DNA of 46,549 nt from Bacteroidia bacterium (GTDB taxonomy: Bacteria; Bacteroidota; Bacteroidia; Bacteroidales; Paludibacteraceae), in assembly GCA_009929445.1 (NCBI GenBank), contig SAAL01000015.1, positions 1-46,549 of the forward strand. Reading direction: 5' to 3'. This document shows, piece by piece, positions 1-8,423 of this stretch. The notes under the pieces were generated by a model. That model was not told where the DNA came from. It worked only from the letters and a program-made list of their open reading frames with translations, and made no database searches. The stretch's first letter is position 1. Each line of letters starts with the position of its first letter. The position numbers were made by a program, and so were the translations under genes.

Positions 1-497
1 GAAAAATTGTTCTCTGAAAATGAAAAACTTACAAAATACTTAAATTTCAAAAACCTACCGCAAGCGGGTTAAATGAAGCTTGCGAAAGTTGAATTATTTA
101 ATACTTTAATTTGAGGGTGATATAAATATACAACCGATTCAGAAAGTAGTATATTCTTTTCCTTTGCAATTTCTATCAATTCTTGAGTTTCTTCCAATCG
201 GATTGTAGCAGGCTTATCAATTATTGTATTTATACCTCTAAGCAATGTACGTTTAGCCCATTCATAATGAGAATGATTTGTAGTTGAAATATATGCAATA
301 TTTCCATTAAATTGTTGTAAAGCAGTTTGATAATCTTCATACAATTTAACTGGCTTATTTATATTTTTATAGACATCATCCCAATCTTGTTTTGAGTACT
401 TAGCTATAGAAATACTATCGATAAAATCCAATTCATCCAATATTGGGAGGATTCTATTTTTAAATAAATTGGAATATCCAATAATTAAAAGTTCCAT
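1..497 (-). pseudogene. Gfo/Idh/MocA-family oxidoreductase, interrupted and partial
   Basis: The first 142 codons (497 down to 69) encode the N-terminal NAD(P)-binding Rossmann half of a Gfo/Idh/MocA oxidoreductase. It starts MELLIIGYSNLFKNRILP and carries the IDKPA motif (the family's EKP lysine motif) near residue 95 and a YHPQ segment near residue 127. The family is usually 310-350 residues. A TAA at 69-71 stops the frame, but the same frame continues without another stop to the window edge, and the translation after it (FKYFVSFSF) resembles the start of the family's C-terminal sheet. The TAA lies in the loop of a perfect CGCAAGC/GCTTGCG hairpin. The gene follows the 2,3-dehydratase by 3 bp, so an intact version would be expected to act as the NDP-3,4-diketo-hexose 3-ketoreductase. 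Whether it is a true pseudogene or a short functional protein is not proven. Confidence 0.6.
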
Positions 498-500
498 ATA

Positions 501-1958
501 TCACTTGTTTAAGTCAATACAAGAAATTAAACTCCTTGCTTCAATATTGAACATACTATAACGCATAAAATCCATCATCTGATTGACTGTCATCCAACAA
601 AAATTATCCGGAATGTCAAAGTTTTCATGTTCATCTATGATGATAATCTTATTTCTATTCTGCATTTGGTAGAAACGCCCCCCTTCTTCCGATTGAAGCA
701 TATCAAACAAAACATTATCAGAATTTTCTCTCATAAAATACTCAATAAATGGTGGTTGAAATTCTGGATTTTCTGAAATATATTTATAATTGGAACAAGA
801 AACGGTAGGTGATAATTCGATTATGTCAATATTACCGGGTTCGACTTTTGCTTGTACCAGAAAATGATATATTCCATCGATTTTTTTCAAAAGAAATCCT
901 AACAAACCGATATTATCATCCTTAATGAGTGGTTGTGTCCACGTAGACACCTCTCTTGTGCCTGCTATAACTTTTACACCTATTACGGAGAAAAAGCGAT
1001 TATTATTACTTATATTATTTTCGGAAATCGTCCAATTGGTAATCTCTGACAAAGAAATCTGTTCAGTATTTAATTCATATTTAACTTTCATGGATGTGTA
1101 CCAGGATATTATTTGGTCTTTGCTGCTTACATTTGTTATTGGTGAACATGCCGAAATAATTAACTCGAGATCAAATCCGCTGTAAATTTTATCGTTAATT
1201 GTCAATTCCTTCAATTCGGACAAATCTTTATGTAATAGAATATCCATTACACTGTCATCTACAAAAGGAATCGTTGAAATAACGGAACGGGCATCCATAT
1301 TTACAAAATTGTCAATCTTTAGCAACTGTTTAATCTCCCCTAATGTCAACCAGCAAAAATCATCTAATATTTCAACATCTTCCGATACCTCAATAACCAT
1401 ATTCCGATTCCTTTTTCGAAGAAATCTGCCTCCTTGTTCAGTCTGAAGTTGATCAATTATGGTTTTTGATTTGGAAGGATCTACAAAATACTCCAGATAT
1501 GCAGGTGATTTCCCCTTGTGAACACGAGAAAAATTACTTTTTGTAGCCTGAACAGTGGGAGAAAGTTGTAAAATATTGATATTACCTGGCTCCATTTTTG
1601 CCTGCATCAGAAAATAACGAACCCCATCAATTACTTTTGTCAAAATTCCCAATATTCCAATTTCAGGTTGATTGATAATAGGTTGTTCCCACACTCTTAA
1701 TCCCAAAAAATTTGTTCTTACCCGAACACCCTCTATTCTGAAAAATTTTCCTGAATTGTGAACTAAACTGTGTTTATTTGGCGTAAAATGCCATTGATCT
1801 AACTTATCAAATGAGATTTGTTCAACACTAAAGTGCTTTTCTTTTTTTGATTCAAACCATTTAAGAAAATTTTCGAATGACTGAAACTTATTTTCTACTA
1901 TTTGAGACGAACAAAAAAATGTACTTCTGGGGGCTGAAATTTTTTCTCTTCTTATCAT
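501..1958 (-). CDS. NDP-hexose 2,3-dehydratase family protein
   Basis: This 485-residue protein consists of two tandem copies of the hexose 2,3-dehydratase domain (roughly residues 30-225 and 275-480). The duplication is visible in paired motifs such as KMEPGNINILQLSPTVQ and KVEPGNIDIIELSPTV, and in GGRFLRKRNRN and GGRFYQMQNRN. Known members (TylCVI, EvaA, SpnO) remove the C2 hydroxyl from NDP-4-keto-6-deoxyglucose on the way to 2,6-dideoxysugars, and the length matches them. The start overlaps the end of the ketoisomerase gene by 4 bp and the stop lies 3 bp before the Gfo/Idh gene, so the three are translationally coupled. It is expected in the cytoplasm, supplying a deoxysugar for surface polysaccharide. 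The substrate is inferred from the family, not seen. Confidence 0.85.
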   Translation of the reverse strand: MIRREKISAPRSTFFCSSQIVENKFQSFENFLKWFESKKEKHFSVEQISFDKLDQWHFTPNKHSLVHNSGKFFRIEGVRVRTNFLGLRVWEQPIINQPEIGILGILTKVIDGVRYFLMQAKMEPGNINILQLSPTVQATKSNFSRVHKGKSPAYLEYFVDPSKSKTIIDQLQTEQGGRFLRKRNRNMVIEVSEDVEILDDFCWLTLGEIKQLLKIDNFVNMDARSVISTIPFVDDSVMDILLHKDLSELKELTINDKIYSGFDLELIISACSPITNVSSKDQIISWYTSMKVKYELNTEQISLSEITNWTISENNISNNNRFFSVIGVKVIAGTREVSTWTQPLIKDDNIGLLGFLLKKIDGIYHFLVQAKVEPGNIDIIELSPTVSCSNYKYISENPEFQPPFIEYFMRENSDNVLFDMLQSEEGGRFYQMQNRNKIIIIDEHENFDIPDNFCWMTVNQMMDFMRYSMFNIEARSLISCIDLNK

Positions 1959-2362
1959 TTTAAATTTTCAATATAGTTTATATAATCTTCTTTTGTTCTT
2001 AATGACATTTTCATATCATAGTGAGTGTTGGCTAAAACAAGACAAACAGCATCTGGAGAAAAATCATACAAGTCAGTAAATATTAATCTCGGTGTAAAAA
2101 TCCCTTTTGTGCAATCATTAAGGATGTAAATATCTTCAGCTTTTCCATCAAAAACTTTCACTTTGAAAGATCCGGAAATAGGTATTATTACCTGGTCGGT
2201 ATCAATATGAGCATGCCCACCTCTGTCCTGTGTTACATGGTGCATATAGAAAATGCGTTTTATATCGATGGGAATAGTTGAATTTTGTTCGATTGAGGTA
2301 AGGAATCCTCTGTCATCTCCATTGTTTTGAAAATTTATTTCGTAAACAGTTTTTATATGCAT
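1955..2362 (-). CDS. FdtA/WxcM-type dTDP-4-oxo-6-deoxyglucose 3,4-ketoisomerase (cupin)
   Basis: This 135-residue single-domain cupin matches the FdtA/QdtA/WxcM C-terminal family of sugar 3,4-ketoisomerases in length and in the RGGHAH motif near residues 47-52, which carries the active-site histidines. A conserved HYDM segment lies near residue 115. Family members convert dTDP-4-keto-6-deoxyglucose to the 3-keto isomer, which normally feeds 3-amino-3,6-dideoxyhexose synthesis. No aminotransferase for that reaction is next to it. Instead a 2,3-dehydratase gene overlaps its end by 4 bp, so its role here may differ. It is preceded by the GT4 gene with a 24 bp gap. Confidence 0.8.
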   Translation of the reverse strand: MHIKTVYEINFQNNGDDRGFLTSIEQNSTIPIDIKRIFYMHHVTQDRGGHAHIDTDQVIIPISGSFKVKVFDGKAEDIYILNDCTKGIFTPRLIFTDLYDFSPDAVCLVLANTHYDMKMSLRTKEDYINYIENLK

Positions 2363-2386
2363 AGCATTTATGATGTATTTATTTTC

Positions 2387-3556
2387 TTACTGTCCAATTG
2401 TTTTCTTTGCGATAATTTCGTAGTTTAAAAATTCTTCTGCTGTTTTTTTAGCGCCATTACTCATATCTTTTAATTTAGTTGGATTATGAAATAATTCGGA
2501 TAATAACTTATTTATAAACTCCGAATTAATATTATCTTTTGGTATTACAATTACATTCCCATTCCTATTTAAATAGGACGCATCTTGTCCTCCTACATCT
2601 CCTACTACTAGAGGTAAATGCATTCCAATAGACTGTTGCCAAAGAACTGACTGGCTTGCTGGAAAGATAGCAATGTTTGAAATACTCATTAATTCAAGTA
2701 TATCACGAGTGTTCATCCATCCCATAAATCGAATATTACAATCCTTTGACATCTCTTTTAGCTCATTTTCATATTCTATATCATTGGAATCGGCACTGCC
2801 AACTATTAACAAAAGAATATTTTCATTCTTTATTAATTTGATGGAATCTATTAAAATATCCGTTTTCTTAATCCTCTTTAACTTTCCTCCGGTAAAAACT
2901 ATGAAATTGTTGTTGCTAATATTGAATTTCTTTTTAATTTCTTGGCCATTTTTTCTGTTCCGTATTTCTTCGGACAAATCATAATCACACCCTAAAGGTA
3001 AAAGTTCAATATCAGAACATGGAACTCCAAAAACATCATTCATAAACCTCATGCCTTCAGGTACAATTGCATATAGTTTGTCAATATGTTTTTTGTGAAA
3101 CTTCAGAAAATATTTTCTAAATATACCGTTCAAAACATGTAAAGATAACCAATTATTTCCTGAGTTACTAAAATCGGCATGACTATCAGTTATTATTTTA
3201 CATTCAATATTTATACTTTTTTTGTACCAAACAGCATCCATTAGATTGAGGTGAATACCATGAGCAAATATAACATCCGGCCTCTCATTCTGTAAAATCT
3301 TTCTTACATTACCAAACATTCTTATCTTACCTAAGAAGTTGATGGAGTAGGATAACCGAATGATTTTTGTCCCATCAATTATTTCATTCTTTTTTTTCTT
3401 TACTTTATATCTGTTATTGTAATAATCGTGAATATCTTCAAATGTGCTTGCCACCACCACCACATTGTGACCAAGTTTTTTGTAATATTTGGATAAGTAA
3501 TTTTCTTGATATTGTTGGCCAACACCAAAAAAATCACATAGCATAAGGATATTCAT
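2387..3556 (-). CDS. Glycosyltransferase family 4 (GT-B fold)
   Basis: This 389-residue GT-B protein has an N-terminal acceptor domain starting MNILMLCDFF, and a C-terminal Rossmann domain from about residue 210 (FIVFTGGKLKRIKKTDILI) with the GT4 features LLLIVGSAD and RFMGWM. The usual E-x7-E motif is not clear: the segment FPASQSVLWQQSIGMHLPLV replaces the first glutamate with serine or glutamine. It probably adds one sugar of the repeat unit at the cytoplasmic face of the inner membrane. Donor and linkage cannot be told from sequence. It stands between a 473 bp AT-rich gap and the deoxysugar genes. Confidence 0.8.
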   Translation of the reverse strand: MNILMLCDFFGVGQQYQENYLSKYYKKLGHNVVVVASTFEDIHDYYNNRYKVKKKKNEIIDGTKIIRLSYSINFLGKIRMFGNVRKILQNERPDVIFAHGIHLNLMDAVWYKKSINIECKIITDSHADFSNSGNNWLSLHVLNGIFRKYFLKFHKKHIDKLYAIVPEGMRFMNDVFGVPCSDIELLPLGCDYDLSEEIRNRKNGQEIKKKFNISNNNFIVFTGGKLKRIKKTDILIDSIKLIKNENILLLIVGSADSNDIEYENELKEMSKDCNIRFMGWMNTRDILELMSISNIAIFPASQSVLWQQSIGMHLPLVVGDVGGQDASYLNRNGNVIVIPKDNINSEFINKLLSELFHNPTKLKDMSNGAKKTAEEFLNYEIIAKKTIGQ

Positions 3557-4029
3557 TTCAATCTGTCTTGATTATTTTTTTTATTTTCAATATGATTAGT
3601 ATTATTAAATTACTCTATAGAAAACACAATATTCTCTAATAGGTAAGTTTCTTTTAATAATAATAATAATAACATTCCTATTACTGTTTATTCTGAATTT
3701 ACTTTTTATTTATTCTGCTTAAATATTCCTCTCATTTTTTTTGTCTAATTCACCCGCATAAATTACAACAAAATCGTTAAATCCTACTCTATAATTTTTC
3801 AAAGATTTTACTCATTACTTGAAAATTTGGAGATAATAAATTAGTATCAGTTCTAAAAAACAGAAGGTAGATTTTGTTTTGACCCCCTATTTCTGCTCAA
3901 CCTGAAGCTTAGCGAGTATATTAACCTAATATCCTGCATCAGGATGAAAGAAATCTTCTATGTGGACAAATCTCATATTTTATTTTTTTGAATTAAACAT
4001 AAAGGAGTAAATCGTCGAAAAATTAATCT
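3557..4029. other. AT-rich intergenic gap without a supported gene
   Basis: This is 473 bp of very AT-rich DNA with stops in all frames. It holds a run of six AAT/TAA triplets near 3656-3674. A 6-bp hairpin with a 3-nt loop (ATCCTGCATCAGGAT) lies at 3931-3945, in a segment with higher GC (about 3885-3965) that looks unlike the surroundings. The segment might be the remnant of a mobile element, but no protein similarity is recognisable. A promoter for the GT4 and deoxysugar genes could lie here. Confidence 0.5.
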
Positions 4030-5400
4030 CTATATTAAATCAGTATCAACAGTTTTTTCATAAGTATTCTTTTTATATCGGGATAATTCTTTATCGAAAT
4101 CAAAAAATTTTAAAATAAAGACCAAAAACAATAAGCCGCTGGATAATAACGTAGTAAAAAAAGAAACATTTAGAAGTGAAAAAATTTCGCCGGTAAAAAC
4201 CAATATATAAAATATCGATTGTCTATTTTTAAACAAGGAGTTGATCCACAATAAAAATAAAAACATTATTACTGTTATAATAACTATTCCAATAATACCT
4301 TGAGCTGCAACTCCATCAGTTGCCCAGAAATTCGCATTCGCATTTGCATTTGTACTATCATAATTACCAATGACTACCCCGATAGGATCATTGCCATATG
4401 GATAAGAATTGGTAAAAGAATTTACCAATCCAATATGAGAATAGTTCGTATTTGGATGGGTAGAAAAAAATGACAAATAATTTGAAAACAAATAGCCCGG
4501 CATGCTTAAAGTTCTCATAAGAAAAACTGAGCGGGTCACAAATAGTGCGTCTATATCAACCCAAAAAAGAAGTAAAGCAAAACAGGCGATGAAAAACAAT
4601 AGTGATTGAGATAAACTAAAATATTTGATTTTTTTTAACACAGAATAAAATAGAAAAATAATCAAAGGCATTAATAAACTTGCCTTTGCTCCTGTAATCA
4701 TATAAATAATGATATGTCCGATAATACCTATAATCAGATTTATTTTATTTTTCCCCACCAATCCTATCGTAAAATAAATTGGATAAACAAAGTATGTTGC
4801 CCACATGGTGAAATATTGAGAAAGAGAATCAGAATTTTCAGAATTTTCAAATCTCAATTCATAAACATCTGCAAAGCCTACAAATCTCATGTTCCCGGAA
4901 AATTTATATAAAAGATATCCTGTTATGATCCCTGCAATTAAATGAAACCAGTTAAAAGGGATTTTAAAATTAATTTCTTTTGATTTTATTGACTTGGCTC
5001 TATCAATTAAAAAGAAAATAGACATAGACAAAGACAAGACAGCTTCATTAAGCAATACAGTTTGAGATCCCAATTCTTCAGTATTATTGTAATTTATGGT
5101 TATGATGATGGGTATATAAGCCATTACAAAAATAATTATTGAGAAATAGCTTGATATTCTTTTAAGTCCAGAATAAAAATATATTGGAAACAATGAAAAG
5201 AAATACATTAGAATAACTTGGTTAAAGTCCAATTCATTTTTAAAATATCTCATATAACTCCACACTTCACTTAAATAATTTAAATGTATATATTGATACA
5301 TCCAAATGAAGAAAATTGCAAATACTGTTTTCTTGAAAACAGATTCTTTTTGTGTATCCGTATATGTAATTTCGTCTATATTTTCAAATATATAATTCAT
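4030..5400 (-). CDS. wzy: O-antigen/oligosaccharide repeat-unit polymerase (Wzy-like)
   Basis: This 456-residue integral membrane protein has about 11-12 hydrophobic segments spread over its whole length. A larger polar loop lies near residues 315-360 (around SFTNSYPYGNDPIGV), typical of Wzy polymerases and likely periplasmic. Wzy proteins are poorly conserved, so the call rests on topology, size and position: it follows the flippase gene by 2 bp and is in a cluster with glycosyltransferases. Its role would be to join lipid-linked repeat units at the periplasmic face of the inner membrane. An EpsG-like or ligase function is less likely but not excluded. Confidence 0.7.
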   Translation of the reverse strand: MNYIFENIDEITYTDTQKESVFKKTVFAIFFIWMYQYIHLNYLSEVWSYMRYFKNELDFNQVILMYFFSLFPIYFYSGLKRISSYFSIIIFVMAYIPIIITINYNNTEELGSQTVLLNEAVLSLSMSIFFLIDRAKSIKSKEINFKIPFNWFHLIAGIITGYLLYKFSGNMRFVGFADVYELRFENSENSDSLSQYFTMWATYFVYPIYFTIGLVGKNKINLIIGIIGHIIIYMITGAKASLLMPLIIFLFYSVLKKIKYFSLSQSLLFFIACFALLLFWVDIDALFVTRSVFLMRTLSMPGYLFSNYLSFFSTHPNTNYSHIGLVNSFTNSYPYGNDPIGVVIGNYDSTNANANANFWATDGVAAQGIIGIVIITVIMFLFLLWINSLFKNRQSIFYILVFTGEIFSLLNVSFFTTLLSSGLLFLVFILKFFDFDKELSRYKKNTYEKTVDTDLI

Positions 5401-5402
5401 AT

Positions 5403-6665
5403 TTAATCTTCAGAAAAATTATAAATAATCTTTAATGACACCATTAAAACTATAAAAACACATCCTGCCATAAAAGATATTGTATGATATGGATTTTTAT
5501 TGAACAAATAATTCCCGAGTAGTAATGAGAAAATTATAATAACAAATAAAGATAATTGTATATAAAAATAGACTTTATATTGCTTCTTTACTAATAAAAT
5601 ATCATAAAAACACTGAGTCATAAAAATTGAAAATGCATATAGGACAACAGATTGATTTAAAATACCTGCATTATACCATGATTCTCCTAAAGCAAACTTA
5701 AATAACCAGGGAGAAATAATTCCCAGAACAGAGTATAAAATTATACCTATTACAAACATCTTTCTAACTAAAGATAGAAATAAAGGACTAATACTTTTGC
5801 TTTCGTTCTCTAATATTGACACTTCTGTTCTCAATACACTTCCTATAGCTCCACCTATCACAATCGAGGGAAGCAGTGACAAACGATTTGACATTGCAAA
5901 ATATCCAACAAAAGTAGGTGTATATAATATCTGCAATAAAATAGGTATAATTTGAGCGCTTAATATTGAAAACAATGTTGTTGGTAATATTATTTTTGGA
6001 TATTTGACATATTCCTTAAATGCTGATTTAAAATTTTTTATGTTTGCATAATCTTTATAATGAAATAACAAAGATTTATAATTAGAAAAAAATAAAAAAA
6101 TCACACTAAAAGAATAGCTTAACAAATAACCATAGATTAATCCATATTTAAGAACGCCGAAAACGCCAAATAATATGGCTCCAAGTGCATTTGAAACTGA
6201 TTGAATTATATTACTTGAAGATGAAACAGAAAATTTTTTCTTTTTATTATTAAATTGAAGTAATGCAGAAAGTAGTCCAATCAAAAGAGTTGTAACAAAA
6301 ATCGAAAATATTAATATCAAATCATTCTCTAAATCTAAGTAGTTAAATATTAAATCTCCAAAAAACAGAAATAGTGTAAAAAATACTAACGAGAAAAGTG
6401 CAGAAAAACTGATTGTTAAGATCACTAATGAGAATGACTCCTTATCTTCTTTTGCAAATACAATAGGAAGCTCATATTTCAGAGTAAAAAGTGAACCTAA
6501 TATAAGTGCAAAGCTTAAATAAATTGATTGTAGTCCAAAATTTTCAGGATGATAGATTCTTGACAAAATTGGTATAGCAATTATTACAATAAGCTGACTT
6601 ATAACATATCCACCTGATACAATTGAAATATTTCTCCAAAATTCGTTTAACTTCAAATTGAACAT
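5403..6665 (-). CDS. wzx: Polysaccharide flippase (Wzx, MATE/MOP superfamily)
   Basis: This 420-residue protein has about 12-14 transmembrane helices and the N-terminal pattern NISIVSGGYVISQLIVIIAI followed by PILSRIYHPENFG, typical of Wzx flippases (the family's S-R-x-x-x-P-E-x-F-G block). It moves undecaprenyl-linked repeat units across the inner membrane. The open frame extends upstream to 6893, but that extension crosses a terminator hairpin and encodes no conserved sequence, so I chose the internal ATG at 6665 just before the conserved block. No Shine-Dalgarno site is visible, as usual for this phylum. It opens the 1-6665 cluster; the promoter should lie between 6666 and 6838. Confidence 0.85.
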   Translation of the reverse strand: MFNLKLNEFWRNISIVSGGYVISQLIVIIAIPILSRIYHPENFGLQSIYLSFALILGSLFTLKYELPIVFAKEDKESFSLVILTISFSALFSLVFFTLFLFFGDLIFNYLDLENDLILIFSIFVTTLLIGLLSALLQFNNKKKKFSVSSSSNIIQSVSNALGAILFGVFGVLKYGLIYGYLLSYSFSVIFLFFSNYKSLLFHYKDYANIKNFKSAFKEYVKYPKIILPTTLFSILSAQIIPILLQILYTPTFVGYFAMSNRLSLLPSIVIGGAIGSVLRTEVSILENESKSISPLFLSLVRKMFVIGIILYSVLGIISPWLFKFALGESWYNAGILNQSVVLYAFSIFMTQCFYDILLVKKQYKVYFYIQLSLFVIIIFSLLLGNYLFNKNPYHTISFMAGCVFIVLMVSLKIIYNFSED

Positions 6666-6838
6666 ATATAAAACATACAAAATAACATATTTCGGATAAA
6701 TAGATACGAAAAATGGTATATTTAATTTGAAACTATTGGTTTTTTTATATTTTTCTTTCCACAAAATTACAACAATTCCCCCAATAAACCTCAAAATCAC
6801 TATTATCATTTCATCACTATGGGCCACTAATGGACAGC

Positions 6839-6868
6839 AAAAAGCCCACGTACTGGAACGCGGGCTTT
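6839..6868 (-). terminator. Rho-independent terminator after the DUF6261-like gene
   Basis: Read on the minus strand, AAAGCCCGCG and CGTGGGCTTT form a stem around an 8-nt loop, followed by a run of T. It lies 40 bp after the stop of the gene ending at 6909 and before the wzx start, so it separates that gene from the polysaccharide cluster. Confidence 0.85.
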
Positions 6869-6908
6869 GTGGATTGGAATGAATAATTATCAACTAAAAA
6901 AACAGCGA

Positions 6909-7685
6909 TCAGTCAACCGGAATCATATTGTCTGATTCAGAGCTGCCGACGGCTGTTTCAAGAGATTCTTCGGATTCACCGGATGCAACACGCGGCTTGC
7001 GGCTGGTGTTGCATTGTTCCACTTCCTTGTTCCACTCATTGATAAGAGGAGTATAATCAAGTTCGGGATGTTCGATCTGAGCCAGTTCGATAGCCGAAGA
7101 CAACTGACGGAGATGAAAGTACAGCGTACGTTTTATCTGTATCGTACGTGCTTTCTGATTTTCCGAAAGAGCTCTACGCCTTTCGTTATAAATAACATCG
7201 AGTGTTTCTTTATCCTTCCGGATGACCTCAAAAGTTGCTGTCAGGTTCAATGTCTGGATGCTGGCTTTCAACTCGGGCTGCTCATCAATGCCATTGAGCA
7301 TATTGGTTATCAGTGCAAACTGCTTGTAGACATTTGCTCTCGACAAACCACGCATGTGAAGGTCAACGTAATCGTACACCCTCGTCACGTCAGCCGATTT
7401 TTCAGCATCGGGCATTTTTTTCAGCGAATTCAGGTGACTAAGCAAGGGCTTAATCGTTTTCCTGATAGTGCTGAGACCCGACTTCTGTTCCTTCGTCAGC
7501 GGTTTTTTCAGATTAATCACTTTCAGCTCTGCCGCCAGGGGCAGCGCCTTTTTTGCACTCTCGTAAGCCGAAGAAATTTGTAACTTCTCCGGATTGTGAA
7601 TTTCGACAACACCTAAGCAATTGACAAAAGCACGTCCAAACTCGATTTTTTTTGTTTTAGATACTAAGGGAATAAAATTTTCCAT
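6909..7685 (-). CDS. DUF6261-like hypothetical protein
   Basis: This 258-residue soluble, mostly helical protein has no signal peptide or membrane segment. Its opening (MENFIPLVSKTKKIEFGRAFVN) and helical body with several basic stretches (NERRRALSENQKARTIQIKR) resemble DUF6261 proteins, a Bacteroidota family of about 250 residues with no known function; I give this from memory of the family with moderate certainty. The last 35 residues are acidic and low in complexity. It forms a single transcription unit with its own terminator at 6839-6868 and 1.1 kb of repeat-rich DNA on the other side. Base composition is higher in GC than the adjacent cluster. Confidence 0.55.
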   Translation of the reverse strand: MENFIPLVSKTKKIEFGRAFVNCLGVVEIHNPEKLQISSAYESAKKALPLAAELKVINLKKPLTKEQKSGLSTIRKTIKPLLSHLNSLKKMPDAEKSADVTRVYDYVDLHMRGLSRANVYKQFALITNMLNGIDEQPELKASIQTLNLTATFEVIRKDKETLDVIYNERRRALSENQKARTIQIKRTLYFHLRQLSSAIELAQIEHPELDYTPLINEWNKEVEQCNTSRKPRVASGESEESLETAVGSSESDNMIPVD

Positions 7686-8187
7686 TCTCTACGTTTTAAA
7701 ATTGTTAATATTGTGAACCTTAATAGAAAAAACCTGCCAACGGACGTACTAAACGAAATGATCCTGTATTTTTTTCATATTTCCGAACAAAGGTCGCTAT
7801 CTTTGCCATAAAGGTTCGGGTTATTTTTTGCGCTGAAAACGGACATAAAAAAGCAACTGCCCATTTTCGTTGCATTGGCATAGCTAAAGCAAATATCATA
7901 CTATATTATTAACAATATAGCCATTCATTTTTCAATTATTTAAACTTTTATTTTTAACTTTCTAACCTACAGACACTTCTGAAGATACATCGTTAACATT
8001 TAAATGTTTTATTTTTTCATTGCTTAAAAATCAATATGACAAAATGTCCACTTTCTTAGAAATTAGCTATTTATCTGACAATTATTGTCAAAACCGGACA
8101 TTTTTACATCTTCACGAAATGTCATTTTGACAGTTTCTGAATGTATTTTTCGAAATATATTCGATTTATTGAAAAATAAATCCGAGC
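7686..8187. other. Intergenic region with GACA/TGTC dyads
   Basis: No gene is supported here. The right half contains several dyads of the GACA-n-TGTC kind: GACAAAATGTC near 8038, the perfect palindrome TGACAATTATTGTCA at 8076-8090, AAAATGTCC (8041-8049) facing GGACATTTT (8096-8104), and TGTCATTTTGACA near 8119. They could be a regulator cluster or a degraded element. A TATCTTTG box at 7798-7805 resembles a -7 element on the plus strand but has no clear -33 partner. Confidence 0.4.
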
Positions 8188-8345
8188 ATCCCGTTGAACG
8201 CAGAAAGAATCTCGTTTTTCGCAGTAGGTATCCCGATTAACGCAGGAGGAATCCCGTTGAACGCAGGAGGAATCCCATTTTTCGCAATAGGAATCCCGTT
8301 GAACGCAGGAGGAATCTCGTTTTTCGCAACAGGAATCCCGTTGAA
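8188..8345. repeat. 21-bp tandem repeat (about 7.5 units)
   Basis: Seven full 21-bp units start at 8188, 8209, 8230, 8251, 8272, 8293 and 8314, with a partial unit at 8335. Two variants alternate: one with core ATCCCGTTGAACGCAGGAG and one with core ATCTCGTTTTTCGCA. Because the period is seven codons, both strands stay open as short frames (around 8166-8427), but their products are only the repeat translated and are not annotated as genes. Confidence 0.9.
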
Positions 8346-8423
8346 TATTTTTTGGGAGATTGAGATAAATCGCCGATTTGCAACAAAAAAAGCATCTACC
8401 GCCGCAGGTAAATGCATTTTATG

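Noticed and set aside
3885-3965. Transposase remnant in the gap before wzy
   Set aside because: Composition differs from the surroundings and a small hairpin is present, but no frame gives recognisable transposase sequence.
6666-6893. N-terminal extension of the Wzx frame
   Set aside because: It crosses the terminator hairpin and includes no conserved residues; the conserved block begins right after the ATG at 6665.
7798-7805. TATCTTTG as a plus-strand promoter
   Set aside because: It has no -33 partner and no gene downstream on that strand other than repeats.
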